In this document: in pieces, positions 7,270 to 15,894 of the stretch
Numbering within the stretch: position 1 is the first letter of the stretch
Layout of the letters: each line of letters starts with the position of its first letter
Source of the DNA: an uncultured Sphingomonadaceae bacterium
GTDB lineage: Bacteria > Pseudomonadota > Alphaproteobacteria > Sphingomonadales > Sphingomonadaceae
DNA: 64,000 nt
Direction of reading: 5' to 3'
Assembly: GCA_947501325.1 (NCBI GenBank)
Contig: CANMVC010000001.1
Coordinates: 1,240,001-1,304,000 of the forward strand
The notes under the pieces: model-generated
Database searches by the model: none
The model's input: only the letters and a program-made list of their open reading frames with translations
What the model was told of the DNA's origin: nothing
Made by a program: the position numbers and the translations under genes

Positions 7270-9645
7270 GTGGAAGAAAAACTGTCATCTTCATCTGGGT
7301 TACCCCAAGATATACCGCTCAGCGTCCTGCTTGGAATTGCTGATCCTGAAGGTATCGACTGGGGACGGATCCGCGTTCTCCAGTTTGAGGGTATGCACCA
7401 AAACGGCTTCATCAAAATGATCGGGTCGATTACGTGCGGAATGCTGGCGGTTCAGTTTTGTATTGGTCAGGTGAACTGGTTGCTGCTCGGCGCATGGACA
7501 CTCGCGCTATTTGGCCTCTATATCTACTCATATGTAAAAGCCCGCAAAGACGCCGTTTGGGAACGCAAGAGCATTTCCCGGCGCGAAAATATCAACGTGG
7601 TTTTGACCTCCGCAGCCGGAGGATTGATATGGTCTACGGCCATAGTGTTTTTTGGTCCGGCGGCCGGAGACTTAAACACCATGGTCAGCATATGGGCGCT
7701 GCTCTTATGCCTGATGGTCGGATCGGCGATGCTCATGTCCGCCGTTCCGCTTGCCAGCATCATCTTCATCGGCATGTGCGGCATTTCATCAACTATCGGA
7801 TGGTATTTGATCAATGGGTATCAAATGGCGATGGCATCTGCAGCGATAGCGATGCTGCTCATAGCATCTTGCCTGATGAACGGGCGGTCCTTTGTAAACA
7901 GGAAGATTGCTGAAGCCAATTTGAATGAGAAAAAAGAGGTGGTCAGCCTGCTCCTCCGCGAATTTGAAGATACCGGCGCAGACTGGCTGTGGCAAACCGA
8001 CACTTCGCGCCGTCTGACCCACGTATCCCCGCGATTTGCTCATGCTGTCGGACGCTCTCCGGAAGATATTGAAGGCCGTCCGTTTCTGCAACTGGTGGCT
8101 GGTCAATCATGGGATTCCGGCAAATTTTCACCGGCGCTGCACGAACTGGCCGAAAAACTGAAACGCCGGGACAGTTTCAGCAACATGCTGGTCCCGGTCG
8201 TCATCAATGATGTGACGCGCTGGTGGGAAATATCCGCATCGCCGAAGCTGGATGAGAACGGTATTTTCCATGGCTTTCGCGGCGTTGGGTCGGACGTCAC
8301 CGAACAGCGCGAGTCCGCCGATAAAATATCGCACATGGCTCGCTTCGATACGCTGACCGGGCTGCCGAACCGATTGCAGCTGACCGAGACGCTTGGGAAA
8401 GCGCAGCAGGATTCTGACAAATGGAACGGCCGTTGCGGCTTTATGATGATCGATCTGGACCGATTCAAAGCGGTCAATGATACGCTCGGTCATCCGGTCG
8501 GTGACCGTCTGCTGGCGCGTGTATCGGAACGGTTGCGCTCAATCATGACTGATAACGAGCTGTGCGGACGGCTTGGCGGTGACGAATTTGCCATTGTCAT
8601 CAAAGACGCCAGTGATTCCCAATATATGGACATGCTCGGCAAAAAGATCATCGATACTTTGTCCCGCCCCTATGAGGTGGATCAGCATACCCTTTACATC
8701 GGTGCCAGCGTTGGCACCGCCATTGGCCCCCGCGATGGCCGCACGGTCGAGATGCTTATGCGCAGCGCCGATCTTGCGCTCTATCGCTCGAAAGATCAGG
8801 GCGGCGGCGCCCATAACCAATATGAGCCCAAACTACACGTTCATGCCGAAGAACGCCGCGTCATGGAAATTGCGTTGCGCAAGGCGCTCGACAATGATGA
8901 ATTTTCGCTCAACTTTCAGCCCGTCGTCAGCGCAGACACCGGCGGCGTAATGGGCTTTGAGGCGCTGTTGCGCTGGACGAATCCGGAATTCGGAATTGTG
9001 TCACCGGCGAAATTTATTCCGCTGGCAGAAGATGCCCGGTTAATTGTTCCCATCGGCGAGTGGGTCATGCGCACCGCTTGCAAAGAGGCGATGAAATGGC
9101 CGGCAGCCGTCAAGATCGCCGTCAATGTATCGGCTGACCAACTGACCGATCCTAACTTCCTTGATATGGTTGTTTCAGCACTTCAAGATAGCGCACTGCC
9201 TGCCAGTCGATTGGAAATAGAGGTCACCGAGAGTATTTTCATGCGTGAGGGTACGGGTGCTACCCAAGTGCTCGACCAGATCATTGCTCTGGGAATAAAT
9301 CTGTCGCTGGACGACTTTGGTACTGGTTATAGCTCGCTTGGCTATCTCAGGAAAACACGCTTCTCAACCATCAAGGTGGATCGCAGCTTTGTGCAAGGCG
9401 CCGCCAAGAACGTGCCGGAAAGCCTGGCGATTATTCGTGCGGTGGTCGCAATGGCTGATAGCCTGGGCATGACGACAACAGCCGAAGGCGCGGAGACCGA
9501 AGAAGAGGTCAAGATGATCCAGAAGCTGGGTTGCAGCAAAATCCAGGGCTATTATTTTGGGCGTCCGATGGCATCGCATGATGCGCTGGATCTGTTCAAA
9601 GATTATAATGCCGACACCCAACGCATCGGCGGCCGCGCTGCGTAA
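7270..9645 (+). CDS. Membrane PAS-GGDEF-EAL cyclic-di-GMP turnover protein
   Basis: A 791-residue protein with several hydrophobic segments (about residues 50-215), a PAS-like domain (about 235-350), a diguanylate cyclase domain with an intact GGDEF near residue 436, and a phosphodiesterase domain with an intact EAL near residue 564. Other EAL-domain marks are DDFGTGYSSLGYL and KVDRSFVQG. Both catalytic signatures are kept, so it could make and break cyclic-di-GMP. The start is uncertain: the longest sensible reading begins with GTG at 7270 and has no strong ribosome site. A 12-codon reading frame (7208-7246) precedes it. Confidence 0.88.
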   Translation: MEEKLSSSSGLPQDIPLSVLLGIADPEGIDWGRIRVLQFEGMHQNGFIKMIGSITCGMLAVQFCIGQVNWLLLGAWTLALFGLYIYSYVKARKDAVWERKSISRRENINVVLTSAAGGLIWSTAIVFFGPAAGDLNTMVSIWALLLCLMVGSAMLMSAVPLASIIFIGMCGISSTIGWYLINGYQMAMASAAIAMLLIASCLMNGRSFVNRKIAEANLNEKKEVVSLLLREFEDTGADWLWQTDTSRRLTHVSPRFAHAVGRSPEDIEGRPFLQLVAGQSWDSGKFSPALHELAEKLKRRDSFSNMLVPVVINDVTRWWEISASPKLDENGIFHGFRGVGSDVTEQRESADKISHMARFDTLTGLPNRLQLTETLGKAQQDSDKWNGRCGFMMIDLDRFKAVNDTLGHPVGDRLLARVSERLRSIMTDNELCGRLGGDEFAIVIKDASDSQYMDMLGKKIIDTLSRPYEVDQHTLYIGASVGTAIGPRDGRTVEMLMRSADLALYRSKDQGGGAHNQYEPKLHVHAEERRVMEIALRKALDNDEFSLNFQPVVSADTGGVMGFEALLRWTNPEFGIVSPAKFIPLAEDARLIVPIGEWVMRTACKEAMKWPAAVKIAVNVSADQLTDPNFLDMVVSALQDSALPASRLEIEVTESIFMREGTGATQVLDQIIALGINLSLDDFGTGYSSLGYLRKTRFSTIKVDRSFVQGAAKNVPESLAIIRAVVAMADSLGMTTTAEGAETEEEVKMIQKLGCSKIQGYYFGRPMASHDALDLFKDYNADTQRIGGRAA

Positions 9646-9660
9646 GGTGGCGATTGCCGT

Positions 9661-10392
9661 CTATAGTTTGGACAGCTTCTTTTCGATACCGCGCCATATT
9701 TTGGCATAAGCCAAGGCGGCAGGACCCCGCGGCGCAAATTCGCCGACAGGTTTTTTGATCCGCGTCATGCGTTCGACATCGCTGGACATGGGAATGACCG
9801 GCCATTTCGGGTTTCTCGCCAATGTTTCCTTGTGAATAGTGCGGCGCCGGTCGACCATGTTATAAACCGGCAGCAAAGGCGCGTGTTTGCGTCTCCGGGA
9901 ATCAAGAAACATCTGTACGTCGGTCAAGGCGCGCTCTGATAAAGGTGATGGGATCACTGGCACGATAACCAAATCGGCATTGCGCAAAATCTGTTCGCTG
10001 GTTTCTGTGAGCCCAGGCGGGCAATCCAGAATGATTCGGTCATAATCGTTTTTTAGTCCGCCCAGAATCTTGCCCATATGCTTTTTCTTGTTCAGATCGA
10101 AGAAAAAGCGGTCAAGCCCGCGCAACGACACATCAGCCGCGAGGAGGTCGACATTCTCGATCGTCGTTGGCTTAATGAGTTTTGTAGGCTTGATGTCGCC
10201 GGCAATCATTGCCCGGGCGCGGTCTTTCTTGTGCCGGTCGCCGTTCAATATGAAGGAAGCGGCGCCTTGTGGATCAATATCCCAGACCAGGGTCCGTCGC
10301 GACGATTGGATCGCGCTATTCCACGCGAAGTTCACCGCGGTGCAGCTTTTTCCAACACCGCCCTTCATACTATATATTGCGATGACGGTCAT
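9661..10392 (-). CDS. ParA-family ATPase (orphan)
   Basis: A 243-residue ParA/MinD-type ATPase. The deviant Walker A motif KGGVGKS begins at residue 10, and DCPPG marks the second nucleotide-binding motif. No parB, parS-like cluster or replication gene is nearby. It is therefore an orphan ParA, possibly positioning a cellular cargo rather than DNA; that is inference. The ATG at 10390-10392 (MTVIAIYSM) is chosen because the ATP motif then sits at its usual distance from the N-terminus. A longer upstream reading overlaps nothing conserved. It ends 15 bases from the GGDEF-EAL stop codon (convergent). Confidence 0.85.
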   Translation of the reverse strand: MTVIAIYSMKGGVGKSCTAVNFAWNSAIQSSRRTLVWDIDPQGAASFILNGDRHKKDRARAMIAGDIKPTKLIKPTTIENVDLLAADVSLRGLDRFFFDLNKKKHMGKILGGLKNDYDRIILDCPPGLTETSEQILRNADLVIVPVIPSPLSERALTDVQMFLDSRRRKHAPLLPVYNMVDRRRTIHKETLARNPKWPVIPMSSDVERMTRIKKPVGEFAPRGPAALAYAKIWRGIEKKLSKL

Positions 10393-10459
10393 AAATGTGA
10401 TCCGGAATTGATAAACAGCAAGATGCCAGACTGACAGAATCGCCAAGATATTGTGACTG

Positions 10460-10810
10460 TCAGATAATCTCCTGCACCCGGTCTTGCGGGCGGCATAGCC
10501 GAACCCCCTTATCAGTCTCAACCAGCGGACGCTCGATCAGGATCGGCTCGGTCGCCATAGCATCCAATATCTGGTCAGCCGTGGCATTATCATCTGTCAG
10601 CCCCATTTCTTCGGCGGGCGAACCGCGCGTCCTTAGGCCCTCTTGCGGGGTGATACCAGCATCACGATATAGCTGTTCCAGCTTGGCACGGCTGGGCGGA
10701 TTTTTAAGATATTCGACGACTGTCACATCGACGTCCGGCGCTTCTTCCAGCAAAGCCAGTGTTTTGCGGGATGTGCCACATTTAGGATTATGCCAGATGG
10801 TCGCTTTCAT
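10460..10810 (-). CDS. arsC: Arsenate reductase, ArsC (glutaredoxin-linked) family
   Basis: A 116-residue thioredoxin-fold protein of the ArsC/Spx-like family. The catalytic cysteine C11 lies in HNPKCGTSRKTL, and the GLRTRG and PILIERPLV blocks follow, which are the arsenate-binding arginine and cis-proline regions. It reduces arsenate to arsenite with glutaredoxin. No arsB, arsH or arsR lies beside it. The ATG at 10808-10810 has GGAGCACGAT upstream. It is divergent from the TonB receptor and upstream of the ParA gene on the same strand. Confidence 0.87.
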   Translation of the reverse strand: MKATIWHNPKCGTSRKTLALLEEAPDVDVTVVEYLKNPPSRAKLEQLYRDAGITPQEGLRTRGSPAEEMGLTDDNATADQILDAMATEPILIERPLVETDKGVRLCRPQDRVQEII

Positions 10811-10906
10811 ATCGTGCTCCGTAACAGGGGTTTCTGTGCCCCATAAACACCACCTAACGCGATCTTTCAAAGAAAATTTACAAATGGGCAAGAAGGTCAT
10901 TGCTTA

Positions 10907-10960
10907 TGAGAACTATTCGCATTAGTGCCGCGATTGATATTGAGAATGATTCGCACATTA
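10907..10960 (+). promoter_or_regulatory. Two tandem Fur-box-like sites upstream of the TonB receptor
   Basis: TGAGAACTATTCGCATTA at 10907-10924 and TGAGAATGATTCGCACATTA at 10941-10960 are near-identical and 34 bp apart. They resemble the TGAGAATnATTCGCA-type iron boxes in front of siderophore receptors in alpha- and gammaproteobacteria. They end 12 bases before the receptor ATG, so Fur binding would block transcription or initiation when iron is sufficient. Confidence 0.65.
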
Positions 10961-10972
10961 GGGATCCTGCAT

Positions 10973-13159
10973 ATGTTTTCACGACGTTTCCGCTCCGCCA
11001 AATTTTTGTCTGCTGCCAGCATTATGGCTCTGGCCTTGCAGGCCAATAGCGGACTGGCGGCGGAGGGAGCTCTGGACGATGCTGCGTGGGATGATCAGGA
11101 CGAGATTATCGTTACCGGCGAGAAAGACGGCTATGTCGCGATCAGCAGTTCGGGCCTGAAAACCGAGACACCTTTGCTGGACACCCCGCAGACCGTCTCC
11201 GTTCTCACCCGCGAACAGATTGCCGATCAGGCGCTGCAGGATATTGGCGACATATTGCGCTACACGCCGGGCACCTCCATTGGCCAGGGTGAAGGCAATC
11301 GCGATCAGATTACGATCCGCGGCCAGAATACAACCGCCGACTTCTTCATCGACGGTATTCGTGATGACGTGCAGTATTTTCGCCCGCTCTATAACCTGGA
11401 GCGCGTTGAAATTCACAAAGGCCCCAACGCGATGATTTTTGGCCGTGGTGGCGGCGGTGGTATCATCAACCGGGTGACAAAATCCCCGATCGCTGGCGAG
11501 ACATTCGGTTCGACGACAGCCAGCGTAGACAGCTTTGGTGCCTTTTACCTGAGCGGCGACGTCAATGCGGCGATTGCCGACAATGTCGCTTTCCGCATCA
11601 ACGGCCTCTATGAAGAATTTAACAACCATCGCGATTTCTTTGATGGTCGGCGCTTTGCGATCAACCCGACAATTGGCGCGGAACTGAGCGATCAAAGCCG
11701 GATCCTGCTGTCCTACGAATATGTTGATGACGACCGGTCTGTCGATCGCGGCAATCCGGCAGAATTGCGCGCTGCCGATAATCCCTGTTCTTTCGAAGAT
11801 CCATGCGGTCCTTTACGCGGTTTTCGGGATACCCTTTTCGGATTTGACGGCGTGAACAAAACCACGTTGCAGGCGCATATCGTCAAACTGCGCGTCGAGC
11901 ATGATTTCAGCGACACATTGCGGTTCAATGCAACCACGCTTTATGCCGATTATGACAAGCTATATCGCAACGTCTATCCGGTAGACGCCATACTGGCTGA
12001 CCCCATCAACGGGCCCGCAGTCGATTCGATCACCCTTGACGGCTATAACGACACCACCGACCGCGAAAACTTCATCACTCAGGGCAATCTGCTCTGGACG
12101 GTTGAAACAGGTAGCATTGGGCACACCTTGTTGCTTGGCTATGAAATCGGCCAGCAACAGTCTGCCAACGCCAGGCAGGATATCTTGTTTGCTGACAGCA
12201 ATGATGACCAGATCACCATCCCGCTGACCGATCCGATTGCGCAGCCTGCGTTCAGCTTTCCAGCATCCACCCGCAATCGTGTGTCGGACTTGAAATTCGT
12301 TTCGCTGTATATCCAGGATCAGATCAGCATCGGCGACCATTTTGAGATTGTCGGCGGTGTTCGCTTTGACAGTTTCGATATTGATGTGAACGACATACAA
12401 AACAACGTGCGCCTTAGCAGAACGGACGATAAATTCTCGCCGCGCCTGGGCCTGATCTACAAGCCCCAGGAAAATGTCTCCATCTATACCAGCTACTCCA
12501 AAAGCTTCCTGCCGCGCTCCGGCGACCAGTTCCTGACCTTGACTCCCACAGTGGGCGAAACGCTCGGCACCGTGGATCTGGAACCGGAAAGCTTTGAGAA
12601 TTACGAGATCGGCGTGAAATGGGACATCACCCCTGCGCTCAGCCTGACCACGGCGCTGTTCCAGCTTGATCGGGACAATCAGGCGACATTGCTGAACAAT
12701 CAGGGCGATACCACCCTGTCCGGTTCCCGTACAGAAGGTGCGGAAATCCAGTTGGTAGGCCGCTTAACCGAGAAATTGCAAGTTAACGCCGGTTACAGCT
12801 ATCTGAATGGTGAGCAGCGCAATCAGAGCACAGTGGACGGACAGGATTTGCAGCTGTTCCAAGTGCCCAAGCATATGGCTTCATTGTGGACGAAATATGA
12901 TTTCACCGATCAATTTGCCGCCGGTCTCGGCGTGACCCACCAGTCGAGCCAATTTGCTACCAATGATAATACGGTGCGCGTCCCATCCTTCACCCGGATC
13001 GATGCCGCCCTATATTACACCGTGAACGAACGGTTCAAGATTCAACTGAACGTCGAGAATCTGTTTGATGAAACCTATTTCCCCTCCGTACATAATAATG
13101 ACAATATAACGACGGGAGAGCCGATTAATGGACGTCTCACTGCAACATTCAGTTTTTAA
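10973..13159 (+). CDS. TonB-dependent siderophore receptor
   Basis: A 728-residue outer-membrane receptor. The signal peptide ends around ANSGLAA; the plug domain (about residues 45-160) includes ETPLLDTPQTVSVLT, RGQNTTADFFIDGIRDDVQYF and the RVEIHKGPNAMIFGRGGGGG turn. The C-terminal 22-strand barrel closes with NLFDETYF...GRLTATFSF ending in F. The pattern matches the FhuA/FepA-like siderophore class (CirA/Fiu branch). The ATG at 10973 has AGGGATCC upstream and gives a proper signal peptide. Two Fur-like boxes precede it, supporting iron control. Confidence 0.92.
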   Translation: MFSRRFRSAKFLSAASIMALALQANSGLAAEGALDDAAWDDQDEIIVTGEKDGYVAISSSGLKTETPLLDTPQTVSVLTREQIADQALQDIGDILRYTPGTSIGQGEGNRDQITIRGQNTTADFFIDGIRDDVQYFRPLYNLERVEIHKGPNAMIFGRGGGGGIINRVTKSPIAGETFGSTTASVDSFGAFYLSGDVNAAIADNVAFRINGLYEEFNNHRDFFDGRRFAINPTIGAELSDQSRILLSYEYVDDDRSVDRGNPAELRAADNPCSFEDPCGPLRGFRDTLFGFDGVNKTTLQAHIVKLRVEHDFSDTLRFNATTLYADYDKLYRNVYPVDAILADPINGPAVDSITLDGYNDTTDRENFITQGNLLWTVETGSIGHTLLLGYEIGQQQSANARQDILFADSNDDQITIPLTDPIAQPAFSFPASTRNRVSDLKFVSLYIQDQISIGDHFEIVGGVRFDSFDIDVNDIQNNVRLSRTDDKFSPRLGLIYKPQENVSIYTSYSKSFLPRSGDQFLTLTPTVGETLGTVDLEPESFENYEIGVKWDITPALSLTTALFQLDRDNQATLLNNQGDTTLSGSRTEGAEIQLVGRLTEKLQVNAGYSYLNGEQRNQSTVDGQDLQLFQVPKHMASLWTKYDFTDQFAAGLGVTHQSSQFATNDNTVRVPSFTRIDAALYYTVNERFKIQLNVENLFDETYFPSVHNNDNITTGEPINGRLTATFSF

Positions 13160-13298
13160 ACGTCAGACACTATAGTCTTCTGAATTTACTAATCGTTCGT
13201 GATTGATTACGAACATCGAAGCATGCTGGGTCTGTCGATCACCCCACCCTAAAACCCCATCGATGGGCCCAGCGTGTACTGCGGCATTTATGATGCTC

Positions 13299-13838
13299 CT
13301 ATTTTTTGGGTGTCAGCGCAGGAACCGCTTTGGCAGCATCAGCCGGGTCAATGCCCGGGGGCGGGGCAGCACTCAGGACATCTTCGCCGCGTGCAACCCG
13401 CGCTGCGCGCTGGATCGCCTCGCGGATCCGAGGATAGGTTCCACAGCGACAAATATTCGTAATGGCTTCGTCTATCTCGTCATTGGACGGATTTTTGTTT
13501 TTCTTCAGCAAGACCGCCGCCGCCATGATCATACCTGACTGACAAAAACCGCATTGGGGGACATTTTCTGCCGCCCACGCCTGTTGCACGGGGTGGCTGC
13601 GATCGCGGGAAAGCGCTTCAATGGTTGTGATGAATCGGCCTTCCAATTCGCCGATAGTGACCAGACAGCTGCGGATCGCTTCGCCGTCAACCTCGACCAT
13701 GCATGCGCCACAATCGCCGGTGCCACAGCCATATTTGGTGCCCGTCAAATTAGATGCATCCCGCAGTGCCCATAAAAGCGGCGTATCTGCATCCATCCGA
13801 TATTCCACGGGTCTGTCGTTAACAGTGAATTTGGTCAT
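13299..13838 (-). CDS. 2Fe-2S subunit of a xanthine-dehydrogenase-type oxidoreductase (orphan)
   Basis: A 179-residue protein with an N-terminal plant-ferredoxin 2Fe-2S site (C38, C43, C46, C58) and a C-terminal 2Fe-2S site (C96, C99, C130, C132; QCGFC...CRCG). This is the electron-transfer subunit of molybdenum hydroxylases such as isoquinoline 1-oxidoreductase (IorA) or aldehyde oxidase. The large molybdopterin subunit normally sits next to it, but none is here: the neighbours are the TonB receptor and a class II aldolase. The tail after residue 150 is rich in A and P. Confidence 0.9.
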   Translation of the reverse strand: MTKFTVNDRPVEYRMDADTPLLWALRDASNLTGTKYGCGTGDCGACMVEVDGEAIRSCLVTIGELEGRFITTIEALSRDRSHPVQQAWAAENVPQCGFCQSGMIMAAAVLLKKNKNPSNDEIDEAITNICRCGTYPRIREAIQRAARVARGEDVLSAAPPPGIDPADAAKAVPALTPKK

Positions 13839-13934
13839 CGCTGCTTGCTCGTCATCCTGAACTGGTTCCAGAAACGCGTATGACCGCTATAGGACTCTGA
13901 AACAAGTTCCGGATGACGATAGTCCTTAAGGTTG

Positions 13935-14699
13935 CTATTCCCGCCAGCTCTTGTCTTCCCGGTCGATCAGCCGGACCATCGCATCAAATTCCGGCACGCC
14001 CTGAATCGCTGGATCAATCGACGCCTGAGACAGATTGGCCAAATGCTTTCTAATGACATCTTCGCTGATCATCACCGGTTTGCCCATGGCCAATGTCTGC
14101 ATCTGGATTTCACACGCGCGTTGCAGCACCCAGTGGTTGAGGAACGCTTCTTCCAATGTCTTGCCCATCACCACAGGCCCGTGATTTTCAAGAAGCATCA
14201 TCCGTTTCTTGCCCAGACTAGCCAGGAAACGCGGTCCTTCATCTTCATGAACCGTGACACCCTCAAACTTGTGATAGGCAAGGCGCGGAACAATGGCGGC
14301 AGCATAAAAATTAACTGGCTGCAATCCGCCTTCCAGCGAAGCCACCGCCATAGTCGCTGTCGTATGACTATGGATGATTGCATGGACATCCGGCAGCTCC
14401 CAGTGGAACAGGCTGTGTTGCGTGAAGCCGGCCTTGTTCACCGGATAGGTCGATCCATCGAGCGTATTCCCATCAATATCGATCTTGACCAGTGTCGAAG
14501 CAGTCACTTCGCTGAAATGCAGGCCATAGGGGTTGATCAGAAAAGCATCATCTTCGCCCGGCACTTTCAGCGTGACATGATTGAAAATCATCTCGTCCCA
14601 GCCAAGATAGGCAAATATCCGGTAACAGGCAGCCAGTCGCTGGCGCGCTTTCCATTCTTCTTCGCTGCAGCTTGATTGAATATTGATTGCGGTGGCCAT
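13935..14699 (-). CDS. Class II aldolase/adducin family protein
   Basis: A 254-residue protein of the AraD/FucA/adducin fold. Zinc-ligand motifs are visible: HSHTTATMA (two His) and LLENHGPVVMG (one His), with FNHVTLKVPG near the N-terminus. Members are sugar-phosphate aldolases or epimerases, or decarboxylase-like enzymes. The substrate cannot be told from sequence. The ATG at 14697-14699 (MATAINIQSS) follows AGGAGAGACAAG, a clear ribosome site, so an upstream reading from 14783 is not used. The orphan iron-sulphur gene lies downstream, 96 bases away, on the same strand. Confidence 0.85.
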   Translation of the reverse strand: MATAINIQSSCSEEEWKARQRLAACYRIFAYLGWDEMIFNHVTLKVPGEDDAFLINPYGLHFSEVTASTLVKIDIDGNTLDGSTYPVNKAGFTQHSLFHWELPDVHAIIHSHTTATMAVASLEGGLQPVNFYAAAIVPRLAYHKFEGVTVHEDEGPRFLASLGKKRMMLLENHGPVVMGKTLEEAFLNHWVLQRACEIQMQTLAMGKPVMISEDVIRKHLANLSQASIDPAIQGVPEFDAMVRLIDREDKSWRE

Positions 14700-14994
14700 C
14701 TTGTCTCTCCTGATTCGCTTAAATTGCGCTTTGAAACGGATATGGCACAGGTGCAGGTTATAATCAAAAGGCGTTGAAGGCATGGATCAAGGCAGAAAAC
14801 GGTCTGAGAACTGTGCAAAAATGCCACATATTAGAGTCGGAAATGCTTGAAATCGGTGGATTAGCCTGTTAGGCGCGCAGCAACTGCAGCTGAACGAATC
14901 ATCTGCAAACCCTTTTTTATGGCTTAAACAATTTTTCGGCCGGTGATGAATTGACCCGGCCCAAAGACGATATTGAACGGAGTTACTCAGTCTT
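14700..14994. other. Divergent intergenic region between the aldolase and rpsU
   Basis: About 295 bases hold the two divergent 5' regions. I see no further gene, tRNA or obvious terminator. The right part (AACGGAGTTACTCAGTCTT) carries the rpsU ribosome site. Confidence 0.5.
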
Positions 14995-15201
14995 ATGCAA
15001 ATCATGGTTCGCGACAATAATGTTGATCAAGCCCTTCGGGCGCTGAAAAAGAAATTGCAGCGTGAGGGCGTTTATCGCGAAATGAAACTGCGTCGGCACT
15101 ATGAAAAGCCTTCTGAAAAGCGTGCACGCGAAAAAGCTGCCGCTGTACGTCGCGCCCGTAAAATGGAGCGCAAGCGGATGGAACGTGACGGCACGATTTA
15201 A
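14995..15201 (+). CDS. rpsU: 30S ribosomal protein S21
   Basis: A 68-residue, very basic protein with the S21 signature [20 protein letters not shown], and the [16 protein letters not shown] stretch seen in alphaproteobacterial S21. It is a late-assembly small-subunit protein that helps base-pairing of mRNA leaders with 16S rRNA. CGGAG lies upstream of the ATG at 14995; a second ATG three codons later is possible. Confidence 0.95.
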   Translation: MQIMVRDNNVDQALRALKKKLQREGVYREMKLRRHYEKPSEKRAREKAAAVRRARKMERKRMERDGTI

Positions 15202-15248
15202 GTCGTCCGTTTTCTAAGTACAGGCTTTCATTGAATAGGTAGTCCGAT

Positions 15249-15791
15249 ATGTCCGTTACCACTGTTCCCATCCGGCCCATCAAAAAAGGGTCGCTGACCA
15301 AATTGTGGATCGGGCTTGCTTTGGTTTTGGTCGTGGCTGCTGCGCTGGCTTTTGTCGGCACCCAGGATGCGGTTACAACCGGCGCGTCGAATGAACAGTT
15401 TCTGGAAAATAATGCAGACGAAGACGGCGTTATAACGACTGCCTCTGGCCTTCAGTATAAAGTGCTTAAGCCCGGTGAAGGCCCATCCCCCACGGCGACG
15501 GATACGGCCCTGGTAAAATATAAAGGCACGACCCGCGACGGGAATGTTTTTGACGAAAACGAGCAGACACCAATGCCTGTTGGCGGCGTAGTCCCCGGTT
15601 TTTCCGAAGCCCTGCAGCTGATGCAAAAGGGCGGCGAATACCGGATCTGGATACCTTCGGAACTCGGCTATGGCGAGCAGTCACCTGGTCCTGAATTGCC
15701 CGCCAACTCGGTGCTGATTTTTGATGTGACATTGCTGGACTTTATTTCGGCAGAACAGATGCAGGCGCTGCAGCAGCAAATGCAACAGTAA
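15249..15791 (+). CDS. FKBP-type peptidyl-prolyl cis-trans isomerase
   Basis: A 180-residue protein with one N-terminal membrane segment (about residues 18-40) and a periplasmic FKBP domain (about 60-168). FKBP marks include ASGLQYKVLKPGEG, VKYKGTTRDGNVFD, VVPGFSEALQLMQKGGEYRIWIPSELGYGE and the closing NSVLIFDVTLLDF. It speeds proline isomerisation during protein folding. The C-terminus is Q-rich (QALQQQMQQ). It lies 47 bases downstream of rpsU and may share its transcript. Confidence 0.92.
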   Translation: MSVTTVPIRPIKKGSLTKLWIGLALVLVVAAALAFVGTQDAVTTGASNEQFLENNADEDGVITTASGLQYKVLKPGEGPSPTATDTALVKYKGTTRDGNVFDENEQTPMPVGGVVPGFSEALQLMQKGGEYRIWIPSELGYGEQSPGPELPANSVLIFDVTLLDFISAEQMQALQQQMQQ

Positions 15792-15894
15792 GGCGGCATG
15801 CCTCCCGGGATTCCTGGTCAGTAAACCCAGTGCAGCAAATTTGATTTTTGTGATCGGAGAGCTTCGTAAGCCCTCGGCCTACGCCTACAATTTC

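Noticed and set aside
13932-14675. Open frame of 247 codons antisense to the class II aldolase
   Set aside because: Mirror of a real gene; H/R/Q-rich composition of a shadow frame.
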